Source: Streptomyces atroolivaceus
GTDB taxonomy: Bacteria > Actinomycetota > Actinomycetes > Streptomycetales > Streptomycetaceae
Direction of reading: 5' to 3'
Assembly: GCF_000717025.1 (NCBI RefSeq)
Contig: NZ_JNXG01000018.1
Span: forward strand, 124,001 to 188,000
DNA length: 64,000 bases
This document shows, one piece after another, positions 50,055-58,404 of the stretch. Position 1 is the first letter of the stretch; every line of letters starts with the position of its first letter. Below the pieces are notes generated by a model that searched no databases, had not been told where the DNA came from, and saw only the letters and a list, made by a program, of their open reading frames with translations. Position numbers and translations under genes: made by a program.

Positions 50055-51059
50055 ATGCCCGACAGCCCCGCCCTGCTGGTCATCGGCGAATGTGTCGCCG
50101 ACATCGTCCGGCTGCCGGAAGCGCCGGACCGGATCCATCCGGGCGGCAGCCCGGCGAACGTCGCGTACGGGCTGGCCAGACTGGGCCTGGGAACCACCTT
50201 GATCACCCAGCTCGGACCGGACTCCAACGGGCGGCTGATCGGGGAGCACCTCGCCTCGGCAGGGGTCCGCGTCCTGACCGACGGCAGCGGTGCGCCCACG
50301 CCGGCTGCCACGGTCGACCTCGACGAGGCGGGCCGGGCGGCGTACACCTTCGAGATCACCTGGACGCTGGGCGCGGTGCAACTCCCGGGGGAACCGCCCC
50401 GGCACGTCCACACGGGATCCGTCGCCACCGCCCTGGAGCCCGGTGCGGCGAGCGTCCTGGACCTCGTCCGGTCCTTCCGGCCGGCGGCGACCGTCAGCTA
50501 CGACCCCAACGTGCGGCCCGGCCTGATGGGCGACCACGCCCGTGCAGTGCACCGGGCCGAGCGCTGCGTCGCGCTCAGCGACGTCGTCAAGGCCAGCGAC
50601 GAGGACCTGCGATGGCTGTATCCCGACGAGGCCCCGGAGAAGGCCGCCGTCCGATGGCTGCACTCCGGACCCGCGGTCGTCCTGGTCACCCGGGGTGCCG
50701 GAGGGGCAGTGGCGTTCCTGCCCGGCGGTGCGACGGTGAGCATCGGGGCGCCCCCTGTAAGGGTCGCGGACACGGTGGGGGCAGGGGATGCCTTCATGTC
50801 CGGCACGCTGCACGCCCTGGCCTCGTACGGACTGCTCGGAGCGCAGGGCCGTGCGCGGCTGCGCTCCATGGACCCCGCCGTTCTGCGTGACGTGCTGCGA
50901 CGCGCCGTGGCGTCGGCCGCCGTGACCGTCGCGCGGGCGGGCGGCCCTGCCTCCCGACGAGGCGGAGCTCGAACGGGCGCTGACCAGTGCGCCCGCCCCG
51001 GAGCGGTGAGCTCCTCCAGGGTGTCCTCGCCCGTACCCCGGTCGTTGATTTCGTTATGA
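50055..51059 (+). CDS. PfkB-family carbohydrate kinase, C-terminus frameshifted
   Basis: A ribokinase-family sugar kinase. Substrate-side motif GGSPANVAYGLARLGL lies near residue 32 and the ATP/anion-hole motif DTVGAGDAF near residue 238 with the catalytic Asp. The protein resembles fructokinases, but the sugar is unknown. The family-like sequence ends at VTVARAGG; from about 50942 the reading frame as given yields an unrelated Arg/Ser-rich tail to 51059. One frame over, LPPDEAELERALTSAP and a stop at 51007-51009 give the expected C-terminus, so one base is probably missing (or two gained) there. ATG 50055 is used. Confidence 0.85.
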   Translation: MPDSPALLVIGECVADIVRLPEAPDRIHPGGSPANVAYGLARLGLGTTLITQLGPDSNGRLIGEHLASAGVRVLTDGSGAPTPAATVDLDEAGRAAYTFEITWTLGAVQLPGEPPRHVHTGSVATALEPGAASVLDLVRSFRPAATVSYDPNVRPGLMGDHARAVHRAERCVALSDVVKASDEDLRWLYPDEAPEKAAVRWLHSGPAVVLVTRGAGGAVAFLPGGATVSIGAPPVRVADTVGAGDAFMSGTLHALASYGLLGAQGRARLRSMDPAVLRDVLRRAVASAAVTVARAGGPASRRGGARTGADQCARPGAVSSSRVSSPVPRSLISL

Positions 51060-52906
51060 CCGTGACCCTTACCGACACCCTCCCACCGTCCACCACCGAA
51101 CAGCTGACCGGCGTACTCCTCGGTCCGGACTTCCGTCGCGAGCACGGATTCTGGCAGCGGCTGATCAGCACAGAACCGTTCCGCCGCCCCGCCGGCGGAA
51201 CACCCGAGGAACGACTGGCTCTCGCCTACGACCGGTTGCGGATCCTCAACCGGTCCCTCGACAGCGGAGCGCGCCTCGCAGCCGACCCGCGCGCGCTGGC
51301 CGCCCTGCACGCCTGGCTCGGCCCGGTGGACCCCGCGCTCACCACCGTCGCGGGCATTCACTACAACCTCTTCCTCGGCAGCATCCTCGACCACGGCTGT
51401 GCCGGTCGCCGCGACCTGTCGGACTACCTGACGATGCGGCGCATCGGCACCTTTCTCTGCACCGAGGTGGCGCACGGCAACAACGCGGCGGCCATGGAGA
51501 CCACCGCGACCTACGACCGTGAACGCGACGGCTTCGTCCTGCACACTCCGAACGCAGGCGCGCAGAAGTTCATGCCCAACACCAGTCCGGCGGGCGGAGC
51601 CAAGTCCGGACTGGTCGCCGCACGCCTGGTGGCGGACGGTTCCGACCACGGGGTGTGCCTCTTCCTGGTGCCGCTCACCGACGACGTGCGGGCGCTGCCG
51701 GGTGTCCGGGTGCGACGGCTTCCCGCACGTATGGGCAGCCCGGTCGACCACTGCCTGACATCGTTCGACCGGCTCTTCGTGGGACGGGACGCCCTGCTGG
51801 GGTCCGGAGAAGAGGGCGACGGTCCGGGGGAGTTCAGGACAGGGCCCGGAGACAGGCGCCGGCGCTTCCTGACCTCGATCGGGCGGGTCACCCCCGGCCG
51901 GATCTCCATGAGCGCCTGCGCGGCGGGCTCGGCCCGCGCGACCCTGGCGGTCGCCGTGCGCTACGGCGGCCACCGGCTGATCTCCGGGAGCCGCGGCAAG
52001 CCGCCGGTCCCCGTCAACGCCCACCGGTCCCACCACGGACCGCTCGCCTCGGCCATGGCCACGGTGTTCGCCATGAGCCTGCTGTACCGCAGGGCGCAGG
52101 AGCGCTGGGAAGCATGCACGGACGAGGACGGCCGGACGGACGCGGGCAGACTCGTCGACGTCGCCAAGGCATGGATCACCTGGCGGGCCCGGGACGTCAT
52201 CGTCGAGAGCCGTGAACGCTGCGGCGCGCAGGCGCTGCTGGAGAACAACGGCATGACGGAACTCGTCACGGGCGTGGAGGGAGCCATCACGGCGGAGGGC
52301 GACAACATCGCCCTCTACGCCAAGGCGGCGGCCGACATGCTCTTCGCCGCGGACCCCGGCCGTGAGGACGTCCCGGACCGGACCCCGCACCCCGGCGACC
52401 TGACCGATCCGTGTTTCCTGGGCCGGCTCCTCGCCTCCGTCCAGGACATCTGGTTCGCCAGGGCCAGGGCCCGGGCGCTGCGGGCGCCCGACGCCGACGC
52501 CCTCGGGCGGTGGAACGCGGCCTCGGGCCCCGCCCTGCGCGGGGTCGAGGCCTATGCGTACAGGCAGGCCGCCGAGGCGTACGCCGAAGCCCGGGCGGCC
52601 TTGCCCGAGGGAGAGGCGAAGGAGCGGCTCGGCGAGCTGGAGCGGTTGTTCGCCGTCGAGTGGGTGGCCCGCAACAGCGGTGATCTGCTGGCTGCGGGGC
52701 TCCTGAGCGGCGATCAGGTCGACACCCTCCCGGAGACCGCCGAGGATCTGGTCGCGGCCGTCGCCGCGCACGCCCCGCAACTGGCCGAGTCCTTCGCCCT
52801 GCCCGAGGAACTGCTCGCCGACTGGCCGATCGCCGGACCCGGTTACGCGGATGCCTACGACGATCCCCGCGGGCCCTGGAACACCGGAACGGCGGACGCC
52901 CGATGA
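51056..52906 (+). CDS. acyl-CoA dehydrogenase/acyl-CoA oxidase family protein
   Basis: A 616-residue FAD enzyme of the acyl-CoA oxidase-like branch. Features include LGSILDHG, the flavin-side segment CTEVAHGNNAAAMETTATYD, a nearby NAGAQKFMPN and the C-terminal helical half with CGAQALLENNGMTELVTGVEGAITAEGDN, where the EGDN loop contributes the active-site base region. It would oxidise an acyl-CoA; chain type is unknown. ATG 51056 was chosen because the homology begins within 20 residues; the frame is open 23 codons further up. The start overlaps the shifted end of the kinase gene. A 56-codon frame overlaps its stop. Confidence 0.88.
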   Translation: MTVTLTDTLPPSTTEQLTGVLLGPDFRREHGFWQRLISTEPFRRPAGGTPEERLALAYDRLRILNRSLDSGARLAADPRALAALHAWLGPVDPALTTVAGIHYNLFLGSILDHGCAGRRDLSDYLTMRRIGTFLCTEVAHGNNAAAMETTATYDRERDGFVLHTPNAGAQKFMPNTSPAGGAKSGLVAARLVADGSDHGVCLFLVPLTDDVRALPGVRVRRLPARMGSPVDHCLTSFDRLFVGRDALLGSGEEGDGPGEFRTGPGDRRRRFLTSIGRVTPGRISMSACAAGSARATLAVAVRYGGHRLISGSRGKPPVPVNAHRSHHGPLASAMATVFAMSLLYRRAQERWEACTDEDGRTDAGRLVDVAKAWITWRARDVIVESRERCGAQALLENNGMTELVTGVEGAITAEGDNIALYAKAAADMLFAADPGREDVPDRTPHPGDLTDPCFLGRLLASVQDIWFARARARALRAPDADALGRWNAASGPALRGVEAYAYRQAAEAYAEARAALPEGEAKERLGELERLFAVEWVARNSGDLLAAGLLSGDQVDTLPETAEDLVAAVAAHAPQLAESFALPEELLADWPIAGPGYADAYDDPRGPWNTGTADAR

Positions 52907-53073
52907 GCGCAGGACGCAGGGGGCGGCCTGCGTGCGGCCGACTGGGCGAGCGCCTGGAGATCCTGGGCCTGCGCGTTGTCCTGCTGGCCTACTGGGGCAC
53001 GACCTCCGCGCTCGCCCGCCGGAGCGGCAAGCCGCACAGGGACGGAGGCGAATCGGTTCACCCCAAGCGCTGA
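52903..53073 (+). CDS. small hypothetical protein coupled to the acyl-CoA oxidase-like gene
   Basis: A 56-codon frame whose ATG overlaps the upstream TGA (ATGA), the usual sign of translational coupling. Third positions are strongly G/C in the middle. The product is basic, with LEILGLRVVLLAYWGTTSALARR as an amphipathic or membrane-near helix. No family is recognised. It ends 93 bp before the cobalamin riboswitch. Confidence 0.5.
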   Translation: MSAGRRGRPACGRLGERLEILGLRVVLLAYWGTTSALARRSGKPHRDGGESVHPKR

Positions 53074-53165
53074 CCCGCCCGACGGCCTGCCGGTACGGAG
53101 GGGGCGACCCCCTCGCCGTACCGGCCGACGGCACCCGCGGGCGCCGACACGCCGCGTGATAGCTT

Positions 53166-53335
53166 GCAGGCGCCAGTCACACTCCACGTGGAGTCAGGGA
53201 ATCCGGTGCGAATCCGGAGCTGACGCGCAGCGGTGAGGGGGACGGGCGGGGCCACGGCCACTGGAACACCCTCGGGTGCTCCGGGAAGGCGCTCCGTCCG
53301 GACGAACCCGAGTCCGAAGACCTGCTGGCACCCGC
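53166..53335 (+). promoter_or_regulatory. cobalamin riboswitch
   Basis: Conserved riboswitch elements are in order: GGGAATCCGGTGCGAATCC and the following GCGCAGCGGTGA core, the B12 box GCCACTG at 53257-53263, and GACCTGCTGGC near the 3' end. The outer P1 helix pairs 53166-53176 with 53325-53335 (9 of 11). ACTCCACGTGGAGT at 53181-53194 is a perfectly self-complementary internal stem. It lies 39 bp before the binding-protein gene and should shut off the BtuFCD-like operon when adenosylcobalamin is plentiful. Confidence 0.92.
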
Positions 53336-53374
53336 TTCCATACCGGGGGCGGAACACCGTAACGGGCTTCGCGC

Positions 53375-54448
53375 ATGAGCCCAGAGACGCCGAGGGACTC
53401 CGTGCCGCCCATAGCCAGCACCGTACGCCGAACAGCCCTGCTCATCGCGGGACTCGTCCTCCTGACCGCCTGCGGCGGAGGCGGGAGTGCCTCCGGTGGC
53501 GAGGCACGGGAAAGCGCCGCCGACGGCTTCCCCGTGACGCTGGAGAACTGCGGTCGTACGGTGACCGTCGACGCGGCACCGCGTCACGCCGTCTCCCTCA
53601 ACCAGGGGTCGACGGAGATCCTGCTCTCCCTGGGCCTCGCCGACCGGCTCGCCGGTACGGCGACCTGGACGGACCCGGTGATGAAGGGGCTGGAGAAGGA
53701 GGAAGCCGGCGTGCCCCGGATCGCCGAGAACCAGCCCTCCTCCGAGAAGGTCCTCGCCGAGGAACCCGACTTCGTCAGCGCCTCGTTCGAGTCCACCCTC
53801 GGCAAGGGCGGTGTGGCGTCCCGCGACCAGTTCCAGGAGCTGGGCGTACCGACGTACCTCGCACCGTCCGACTGCACGGGCAAGGACAACACGGGCAGCA
53901 GCGACGGCTCCCGCACCGTGCCTCTGACCATGGACCCCGTCTACACCGAAGTGCGCGACCTGGCCAGGGTGTTCGGGGTCCCCGAGCGGGGCGAGAAGCT
54001 TGTCACGGCTCTCCGCGGACGCGTCGACAAGGCGACCGCGGACATCGACGCGTCCGACGCCACCCTGCTCTACTGGTTCGCCAACGCGGAGGCCCCCTAC
54101 CTCGCGGGCTGCTGCGGAGCCCCCGGCATCATCACGGAGGAACTCGGCGCGAAGAACGTCTTCGACGACACGCACGAGGAATGGCCGCAGATCAACTGGG
54201 AGACGGTCGCCGACCGGAACCCCGACGTGCTGGTCATCGGCGATCTGACCCGTAGGTCCCAGACGGCCGAAAGCGCCGAGAAGAAGATCGAGTTCCTGGA
54301 GTCCAACCCCGCCACGAAGAACCTCGACGCTGTCCGTCACAAGCGGTACGTCCTGCTCAGCGGCCAGGCCATGAATCCGACCATCCGGACCGTGGAGGGC
54401 CTCGAGCGCGTCGCGGCGGGGCTGCGTTCGTTCGGACTCGCGGGGTGA
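53375..54448 (+). CDS. corrinoid ABC transporter substrate-binding lipoprotein (BtuF-like)
   Basis: A 357-residue class III binding protein. A signal peptide leads to lipobox LLTAC (Cys about residue 33). The mature part has NCGRTVTVDAAPRHAVSLNQGSTEILLSLGL, then the connecting helix LARVFGVPERGEKLVTALRGRVDKA and the C-lobe with NPDVLVIGDL. Such proteins bind siderophores or B12; the cobalamin riboswitch in front and CbiZ nearby point to a corrinoid. ATG 53375 has no ribosome site; GTG 53402 with GAGGGA four bases upstream is an alternative start that still keeps the signal peptide. Confidence 0.9.
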   Translation: MSPETPRDSVPPIASTVRRTALLIAGLVLLTACGGGGSASGGEARESAADGFPVTLENCGRTVTVDAAPRHAVSLNQGSTEILLSLGLADRLAGTATWTDPVMKGLEKEEAGVPRIAENQPSSEKVLAEEPDFVSASFESTLGKGGVASRDQFQELGVPTYLAPSDCTGKDNTGSSDGSRTVPLTMDPVYTEVRDLARVFGVPERGEKLVTALRGRVDKATADIDASDATLLYWFANAEAPYLAGCCGAPGIITEELGAKNVFDDTHEEWPQINWETVADRNPDVLVIGDLTRRSQTAESAEKKIEFLESNPATKNLDAVRHKRYVLLSGQAMNPTIRTVEGLERVAAGLRSFGLAG

Positions 54449-55530
54449 CGAAGACCGGACAGGTCCCGGGCGTGCGCGTGGTGCGGCCGCCCGCGGACCG
54501 GACGGCCGCCGGAGCGCGGCTCCTGCGCGACGGTCTCCTGTGGAGCGCCGGAGTCGCCCTGCTGCTCCTGTCCGTCGCGGTCGCCGTCACGATCGGGCCC
54601 GCCCGCATCTCCGTCCCGGACGTCTGGTCCGCGGTGGCCTCGCACCTCGGCCTCGGCGACGGACGGCTGACCCCGATCCGGGACGGCATCATCTGGAACC
54701 TGCGCATGCCCCGCACCCTGCTCGCTGCCGTCTGCGGGGCAGGGCTCGCGGTGTGCGGCACCGTGATGCAGTCGCTGTTGCGCAACCCGCTCGCCGACCC
54801 GTTCGTGCTCGGCGTCTCCTCGGGGGCGTCCACCGGTGCGGTCGTGGTCGTGGTCCTGGGCGTCGGCGGGGGAGCGGTGTCGGTCTCGGGCGGTGCCTTC
54901 GTCGGGGCCCTGTGCTCCTTCGCCCTCGTCCTGATGCTCAGTCACACACTCGGCGGATCCACCGACCGGGTCGTCCTCTCCGGGGTCGCGGCCATGCAGC
55001 TCTTCTCCGCGCTCACCTCCTTCGTCGTGATGACCGCCGCCGACGCCGAGCAGACCCGGGGCGTCCTCTTCTGGCTGCTCGGGTCGCTGAGCGGGGTCGG
55101 CTGGGGCGATGTCTGGATGTGCTCCGCCGTCCTGGCCGTGACTCTGCTGATCTGTCTCGGTCACGCACGTACGCTCGACGCCTTCGCCTTCGGCCAGGAC
55201 GCCGCTGCGGCCCTCGGGGTACACGTGGCCCGCACCCGGATCGTGCTGCTCTGCACGACCGCACTGCTGACCGCGGCCCTCGTCAGCTCGGCGGGTGCCA
55301 TCGGTTTCGTCGGACTCGTCCTGCCGCACGCCGCCCGGGCACTGACGGGATCGGGGCACCGGAGACTCCTGCCGGTGACCGCGCTCGCCGGAGCCGTGTT
55401 CCTGGTCTGGGCGGACACCCTCGCCAGAACCGTCCTCGACCCGCAGGAGGTGCCGGTCGGTGTGGTCACGTCCCTCATCGGGGTGCCCGCCTTCGTCCTG
55501 GTCCTCTATCGCACGAGGAGGAACGCGTGA
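54445..55530 (+). CDS. corrinoid ABC transporter permease (FecCD/BtuC family)
   Basis: A 361-residue membrane protein of the FecCD family with nine or ten membrane segments. The family motifs LRMPRTLLAAVCGAGLAVCGTVMQSLLRNPLADP (start of the core) and GFVGLVLPHAARALTG (ATPase contact) are clear. GTG 54445 overlaps the binding-protein stop by four bases, and the stop overlaps the ATPase start, so the three genes are one coupled operon under the riboswitch. Confidence 0.93.
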   Translation: MTKTGQVPGVRVVRPPADRTAAGARLLRDGLLWSAGVALLLLSVAVAVTIGPARISVPDVWSAVASHLGLGDGRLTPIRDGIIWNLRMPRTLLAAVCGAGLAVCGTVMQSLLRNPLADPFVLGVSSGASTGAVVVVVLGVGGGAVSVSGGAFVGALCSFALVLMLSHTLGGSTDRVVLSGVAAMQLFSALTSFVVMTAADAEQTRGVLFWLLGSLSGVGWGDVWMCSAVLAVTLLICLGHARTLDAFAFGQDAAAALGVHVARTRIVLLCTTALLTAALVSSAGAIGFVGLVLPHAARALTGSGHRRLLPVTALAGAVFLVWADTLARTVLDPQEVPVGVVTSLIGVPAFVLVLYRTRRNA

Positions 55531-56336
55531 CCCGGGTGGGCGCCCCCGGCGACGGTTTGCGGGCCGCACGGGTCAGCAGGGAGGCCGGCGGACGGATCGT
55601 CCTCGACGACGTGAGCATCGCGCCACCGCCCGGGACCACCGTCGGACTCCTGGGACCGAACGGCTCCGGCAAGACCACGCTCCTGCGGGTGATGGCCGGC
55701 GTACTCGGCCCTGGAGCGGGTGTCGTCACCCTCGACGGCCGCACGCTCGCGGAGACCGGCCGGCGAGGGGTGGCCCGCCGCGTGGCCGTCGTCGACCAGC
55801 ACGCGGTCACCCAGGTCGACCTGAGCGTGCTGGACGTCGTACGCCTCGGCCGCATCCCGCACCGGCGCGCCTGGTCGGCGCCCGGCTCCGAGGACGAAGC
55901 AGCCGTACGGGAGGCTCTGGCCCGCACCGGGCTCGCCGACCGCGCCGGGCAGTCCTGGCACACCCTTTCCGGCGGTGAGCGCCAGCGCGTCCAGATCGCA
56001 CGTGCTCTGGCTCAGCAGCCGCGCGAACTCCTGCTGGACGAACCCACGAACCACCTGGACATCCAGCACCAGCTGGAACTCCTGTCCCTGGTCGCCGCGC
56101 TGCCCGTCACCGCCGTGGTCGCGCTGCACGACCTCAACCTGGCCGCGATGTTCTGCGACCGGGTCACGGTCATGAAGGAGGGCCGTGTGGTGGCCGGCGG
56201 AACGCCCTCGGAGGTGATCACCGAGGAACTCATCGCCGATGTCTACCGTGTACGCGCGGTGGTGACGCCTGAAGGGCCTGAGGGACGTCCCTCGGTGCGG
56301 TTCCTGCCGGGAGCAGCCGCCCACGGGCGGCCGTAG
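55527..56336 (+). CDS. corrinoid ABC transporter ATP-binding protein (BtuD/FecE type)
   Basis: A 269-residue single ABC ATPase. Walker A is GPNGSGKTT (about residue 43), the signature LSGGERQRVQIARAL (about residue 148) and Walker B LLLDEPTNHLD. The H-loop His is in VVALHDLNLAAMF. The start GTG 55527 overlaps the permease stop (GTGA). A hairpin follows the gene. It drives import by the preceding permease and binding protein. Confidence 0.94.
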   Translation: MTRVGAPGDGLRAARVSREAGGRIVLDDVSIAPPPGTTVGLLGPNGSGKTTLLRVMAGVLGPGAGVVTLDGRTLAETGRRGVARRVAVVDQHAVTQVDLSVLDVVRLGRIPHRRAWSAPGSEDEAAVREALARTGLADRAGQSWHTLSGGERQRVQIARALAQQPRELLLDEPTNHLDIQHQLELLSLVAALPVTAVVALHDLNLAAMFCDRVTVMKEGRVVAGGTPSEVITEELIADVYRVRAVVTPEGPEGRPSVRFLPGAAAHGRP

Positions 56337-56346
56337 TACGACGAGT

Positions 56347-56377
56347 GGGCGGGCCCGTGAACTGCCCGGGTCCGCCC
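56347..56377. terminator. terminator between the Btu-like operon and the convergent PRC gene
   Basis: An 11-bp stem with one wobble pair (56347-56357 with 56367-56377) and a 9-base loop, 10 bp after the ATPase stop and 40 bp from the convergent stop. Confidence 0.72.
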
Positions 56378-56417
56378 CTCGCTGCTGTCGTGCGGCCTTT
56401 CGCCGCTGTGTGAGGGG

Positions 56418-57392
56418 TCAGCGACGACGTCCCTGGCCGAACTCGCCGCCCATGTCCTTGCCGCTGCCCGTGTCCTTGCCGTCCGCGTAGTCGATCTTCT
56501 CCTTGCGGAGCTCGGCGGAGACTTCCTTCTGTTCGGTGACCCTGCTGGTTTCGAGGTGGACCCGCTCCACGGGGACCGCCTCCTTGCGGACGGTTGCTCG
56601 TTCGGCGTGCAGGGTGACCTCGACGTCCTGCTCGCCGAGCTCGCTCCGCCCCGTCATGCCCGCTCCCTTCTCGCCCGGCTGCACGGGTTCGCGCACCACG
56701 CGCACCTCCTCGTGCGACACCGGCACCGTCCGGGTGACGTTCTCGGTCACGACGTACTTGTGCAGGCGTGCCTTTCCGCTCTCGTACTCCTCCGTGCCGA
56801 CCTGGAGCTGCTCCTCGGACCGGATCATCTCCTCCCGGCCGCCGGTGCCCGCGGCGGACCGCTCGGCTCCGGCCCCGGCGAGCGGGCGCGACGTGGAGGA
56901 GGTGTCCATGTCGCGGTGCCTGCCCGCACCGGCTCCGGTCCCGGTGGTCTTCGCCTGGCCGGCCGAGGCCGTGCGGGCGGTGCCTGCCGCACCGGCCGCA
57001 CCCATGGCTCCCGTTCCGGTGCCGGACGTCGTGCGCGCGTTGCCGCCCGATCCGGCGGGACCGGTGCCCTTCCTGGTCATCCCGTAGTGCCGGTAGAGCT
57101 CCTCCTCCTCCGACACGGACAGGTGTGCGTCCGCGTCCACCCGGGGGGCGTCCTTGACGCGGTCCTTCGGGTGTGAGACGTGCAGGTCGGAGCCCACACG
57201 GCGGGCTCCGGCAAGCGGTACGAAGCTCTCCTTCATGCCGAACATGCCGGTCTTGACCGTGATCCAGTCAGGCTTGCCGGTGTCGTCGTCGACGTACACC
57301 CGCCCCACTGTGCCGACCTTCTCTCCGTCGCTGTCGTAGACGGTCAGACCGTCGAGTTCTCCGGAATCCGTGAAACCCTCAGCGGCTCCCAT
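56418..57392 (-). CDS. PRC-barrel and DUF2382 (YsnF-like) stress protein
   Basis: A 324-residue soluble protein. Residues about 15-85 are a PRC barrel (GLTVYDSDGEKVGTVGRVYVDDDTGKPDWITV). A long Gly/Ala/Thr-rich linker spans about residues 115-200. Residues about 205-305 form the DUF2382 domain (EEQLQVGTEEYESGKARLHKYVVTENV, VEVTLHAERATVRKEAVPVERVHL). Proteins of this layout are common in actinobacteria and Deinococcus and are linked to general stress; the molecular role is unknown. ATG 57392 follows GAGGAGGAA. Confidence 0.9.
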   Translation of the reverse strand: MGAAEGFTDSGELDGLTVYDSDGEKVGTVGRVYVDDDTGKPDWITVKTGMFGMKESFVPLAGARRVGSDLHVSHPKDRVKDAPRVDADAHLSVSEEEELYRHYGMTRKGTGPAGSGGNARTTSGTGTGAMGAAGAAGTARTASAGQAKTTGTGAGAGRHRDMDTSSTSRPLAGAGAERSAAGTGGREEMIRSEEQLQVGTEEYESGKARLHKYVVTENVTRTVPVSHEEVRVVREPVQPGEKGAGMTGRSELGEQDVEVTLHAERATVRKEAVPVERVHLETSRVTEQKEVSAELRKEKIDYADGKDTGSGKDMGGEFGQGRRR

Positions 57393-57602
57393 GGCCGATT
57401 CCTCCTCGCCCGGGCGCGTCCTGCGGATGGGTCCAGCAGGGGAGGCGCGTCCGGATTCCATCGCGCCTCACCCGCTTGGACGCTGCAACCTCCCGGTCCG
57501 GGAGGCGAGCGGCCCAGGCGACCGGGGAGGGGCGGTGGCCCCGTTCCGGGCGGATATCGGCCCGCCACACGCATTACGCCATTCGGGTGAGCACTCTCCC
57601 GG

Positions 57603-58358
57603 GTGCGCCTGGAGTACGGGCCCCGCCCCGCCCGTATGATCGACGCGCCGCTGCCGACCGCCGGCAGGCCTGTCACGGGGGTGTGCACCATCGGATCCGT
57701 AGGCATCAGCCTGCCCCGGCAGCGCGGCGAGCTGCTGGCCCGGCAGGAAAGCGGCCTAGCGCTGCACCATCTGGTCTGGCGGCTGGGACCCGGCTGGCGG
57801 GTGTGCAGCAGTGCCGTGCTCGGCGGCGGGATCGGCCCGCGTTCCTGGATCCTGAACGCCCAGGTGCCCGGCGGCTATCCCCGGCTGGACCCCGACTGGC
57901 ACCTCGCGGAGATCGCGGCGGCCGAGGCGCTGGACGGCCCGGGAGCCGGGCTGATGACCGCCGCCGATGTCACCACGTACACCGTCGCGGACGACGGAGG
58001 CGTGATCGCGACCGTCACCAGCGGCCTCGGCGTACGGGGATGGGCCGCAGCCCCGGAAGAGGGCGCCGACGGCGCGCTGCCACCGGGCACCGTCAACATC
58101 GTCGTCACCCTCCCCGTGGCCCTCTCCGACGCCGCCCTGGTCAACGCGGTGGCCACCGCCACCGAGGCGAAGGTCCAGGCGCTCGTGGAGGCCGGGCTCG
58201 ACTGTTCCGGGACGCCGACGGACGCGGTGTGCGTCGCCGCACCCGATCCGGGACGGCGGCCCGGGGAACCCTTCGCAGGACCACGTTCGCGCTGGGGCGC
58301 GCGACTCGCCAGAGCCGTGCACCGCGCCGTTCTGGAGAGCGCGCTGCGGCAGTCTTGA
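57603..58358 (+). CDS. cbiZ: adenosylcobinamide amidohydrolase (CbiZ-like)
   Basis: A 251-residue CbiZ-family protein. CbiZ hydrolyses the amide bond between the corrin ring and the aminopropanol arm, giving adenosylcobyric acid so that imported cobinamide or pseudocobalamin can be rebuilt into cobalamin. Family features are CSSAVLGGGIGPRSWILNAQVPGGY, GLMTAADVTTYTV, TVNIVVTLPVALSDAALVNAVATATEAK and the end TPTDAVCVAAP, with usual length. It lies 1.3 kb behind the riboswitch-controlled BtuFCD-like operon, separated by a minus-strand gene, and has no riboswitch of its own. GTG 57603 is the longest start; ATG 57636 is possible. Confidence 0.85.
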   Translation: MRLEYGPRPARMIDAPLPTAGRPVTGVCTIGSVGISLPRQRGELLARQESGLALHHLVWRLGPGWRVCSSAVLGGGIGPRSWILNAQVPGGYPRLDPDWHLAEIAAAEALDGPGAGLMTAADVTTYTVADDGGVIATVTSGLGVRGWAAAPEEGADGALPPGTVNIVVTLPVALSDAALVNAVATATEAKVQALVEAGLDCSGTPTDAVCVAAPDPGRRPGEPFAGPRSRWGARLARAVHRAVLESALRQS

Positions 58359-58404
58359 GAGCCACGGGTCTCGAGACCGTCCGCACCGACGAAGGGAACG
58401 CCCC

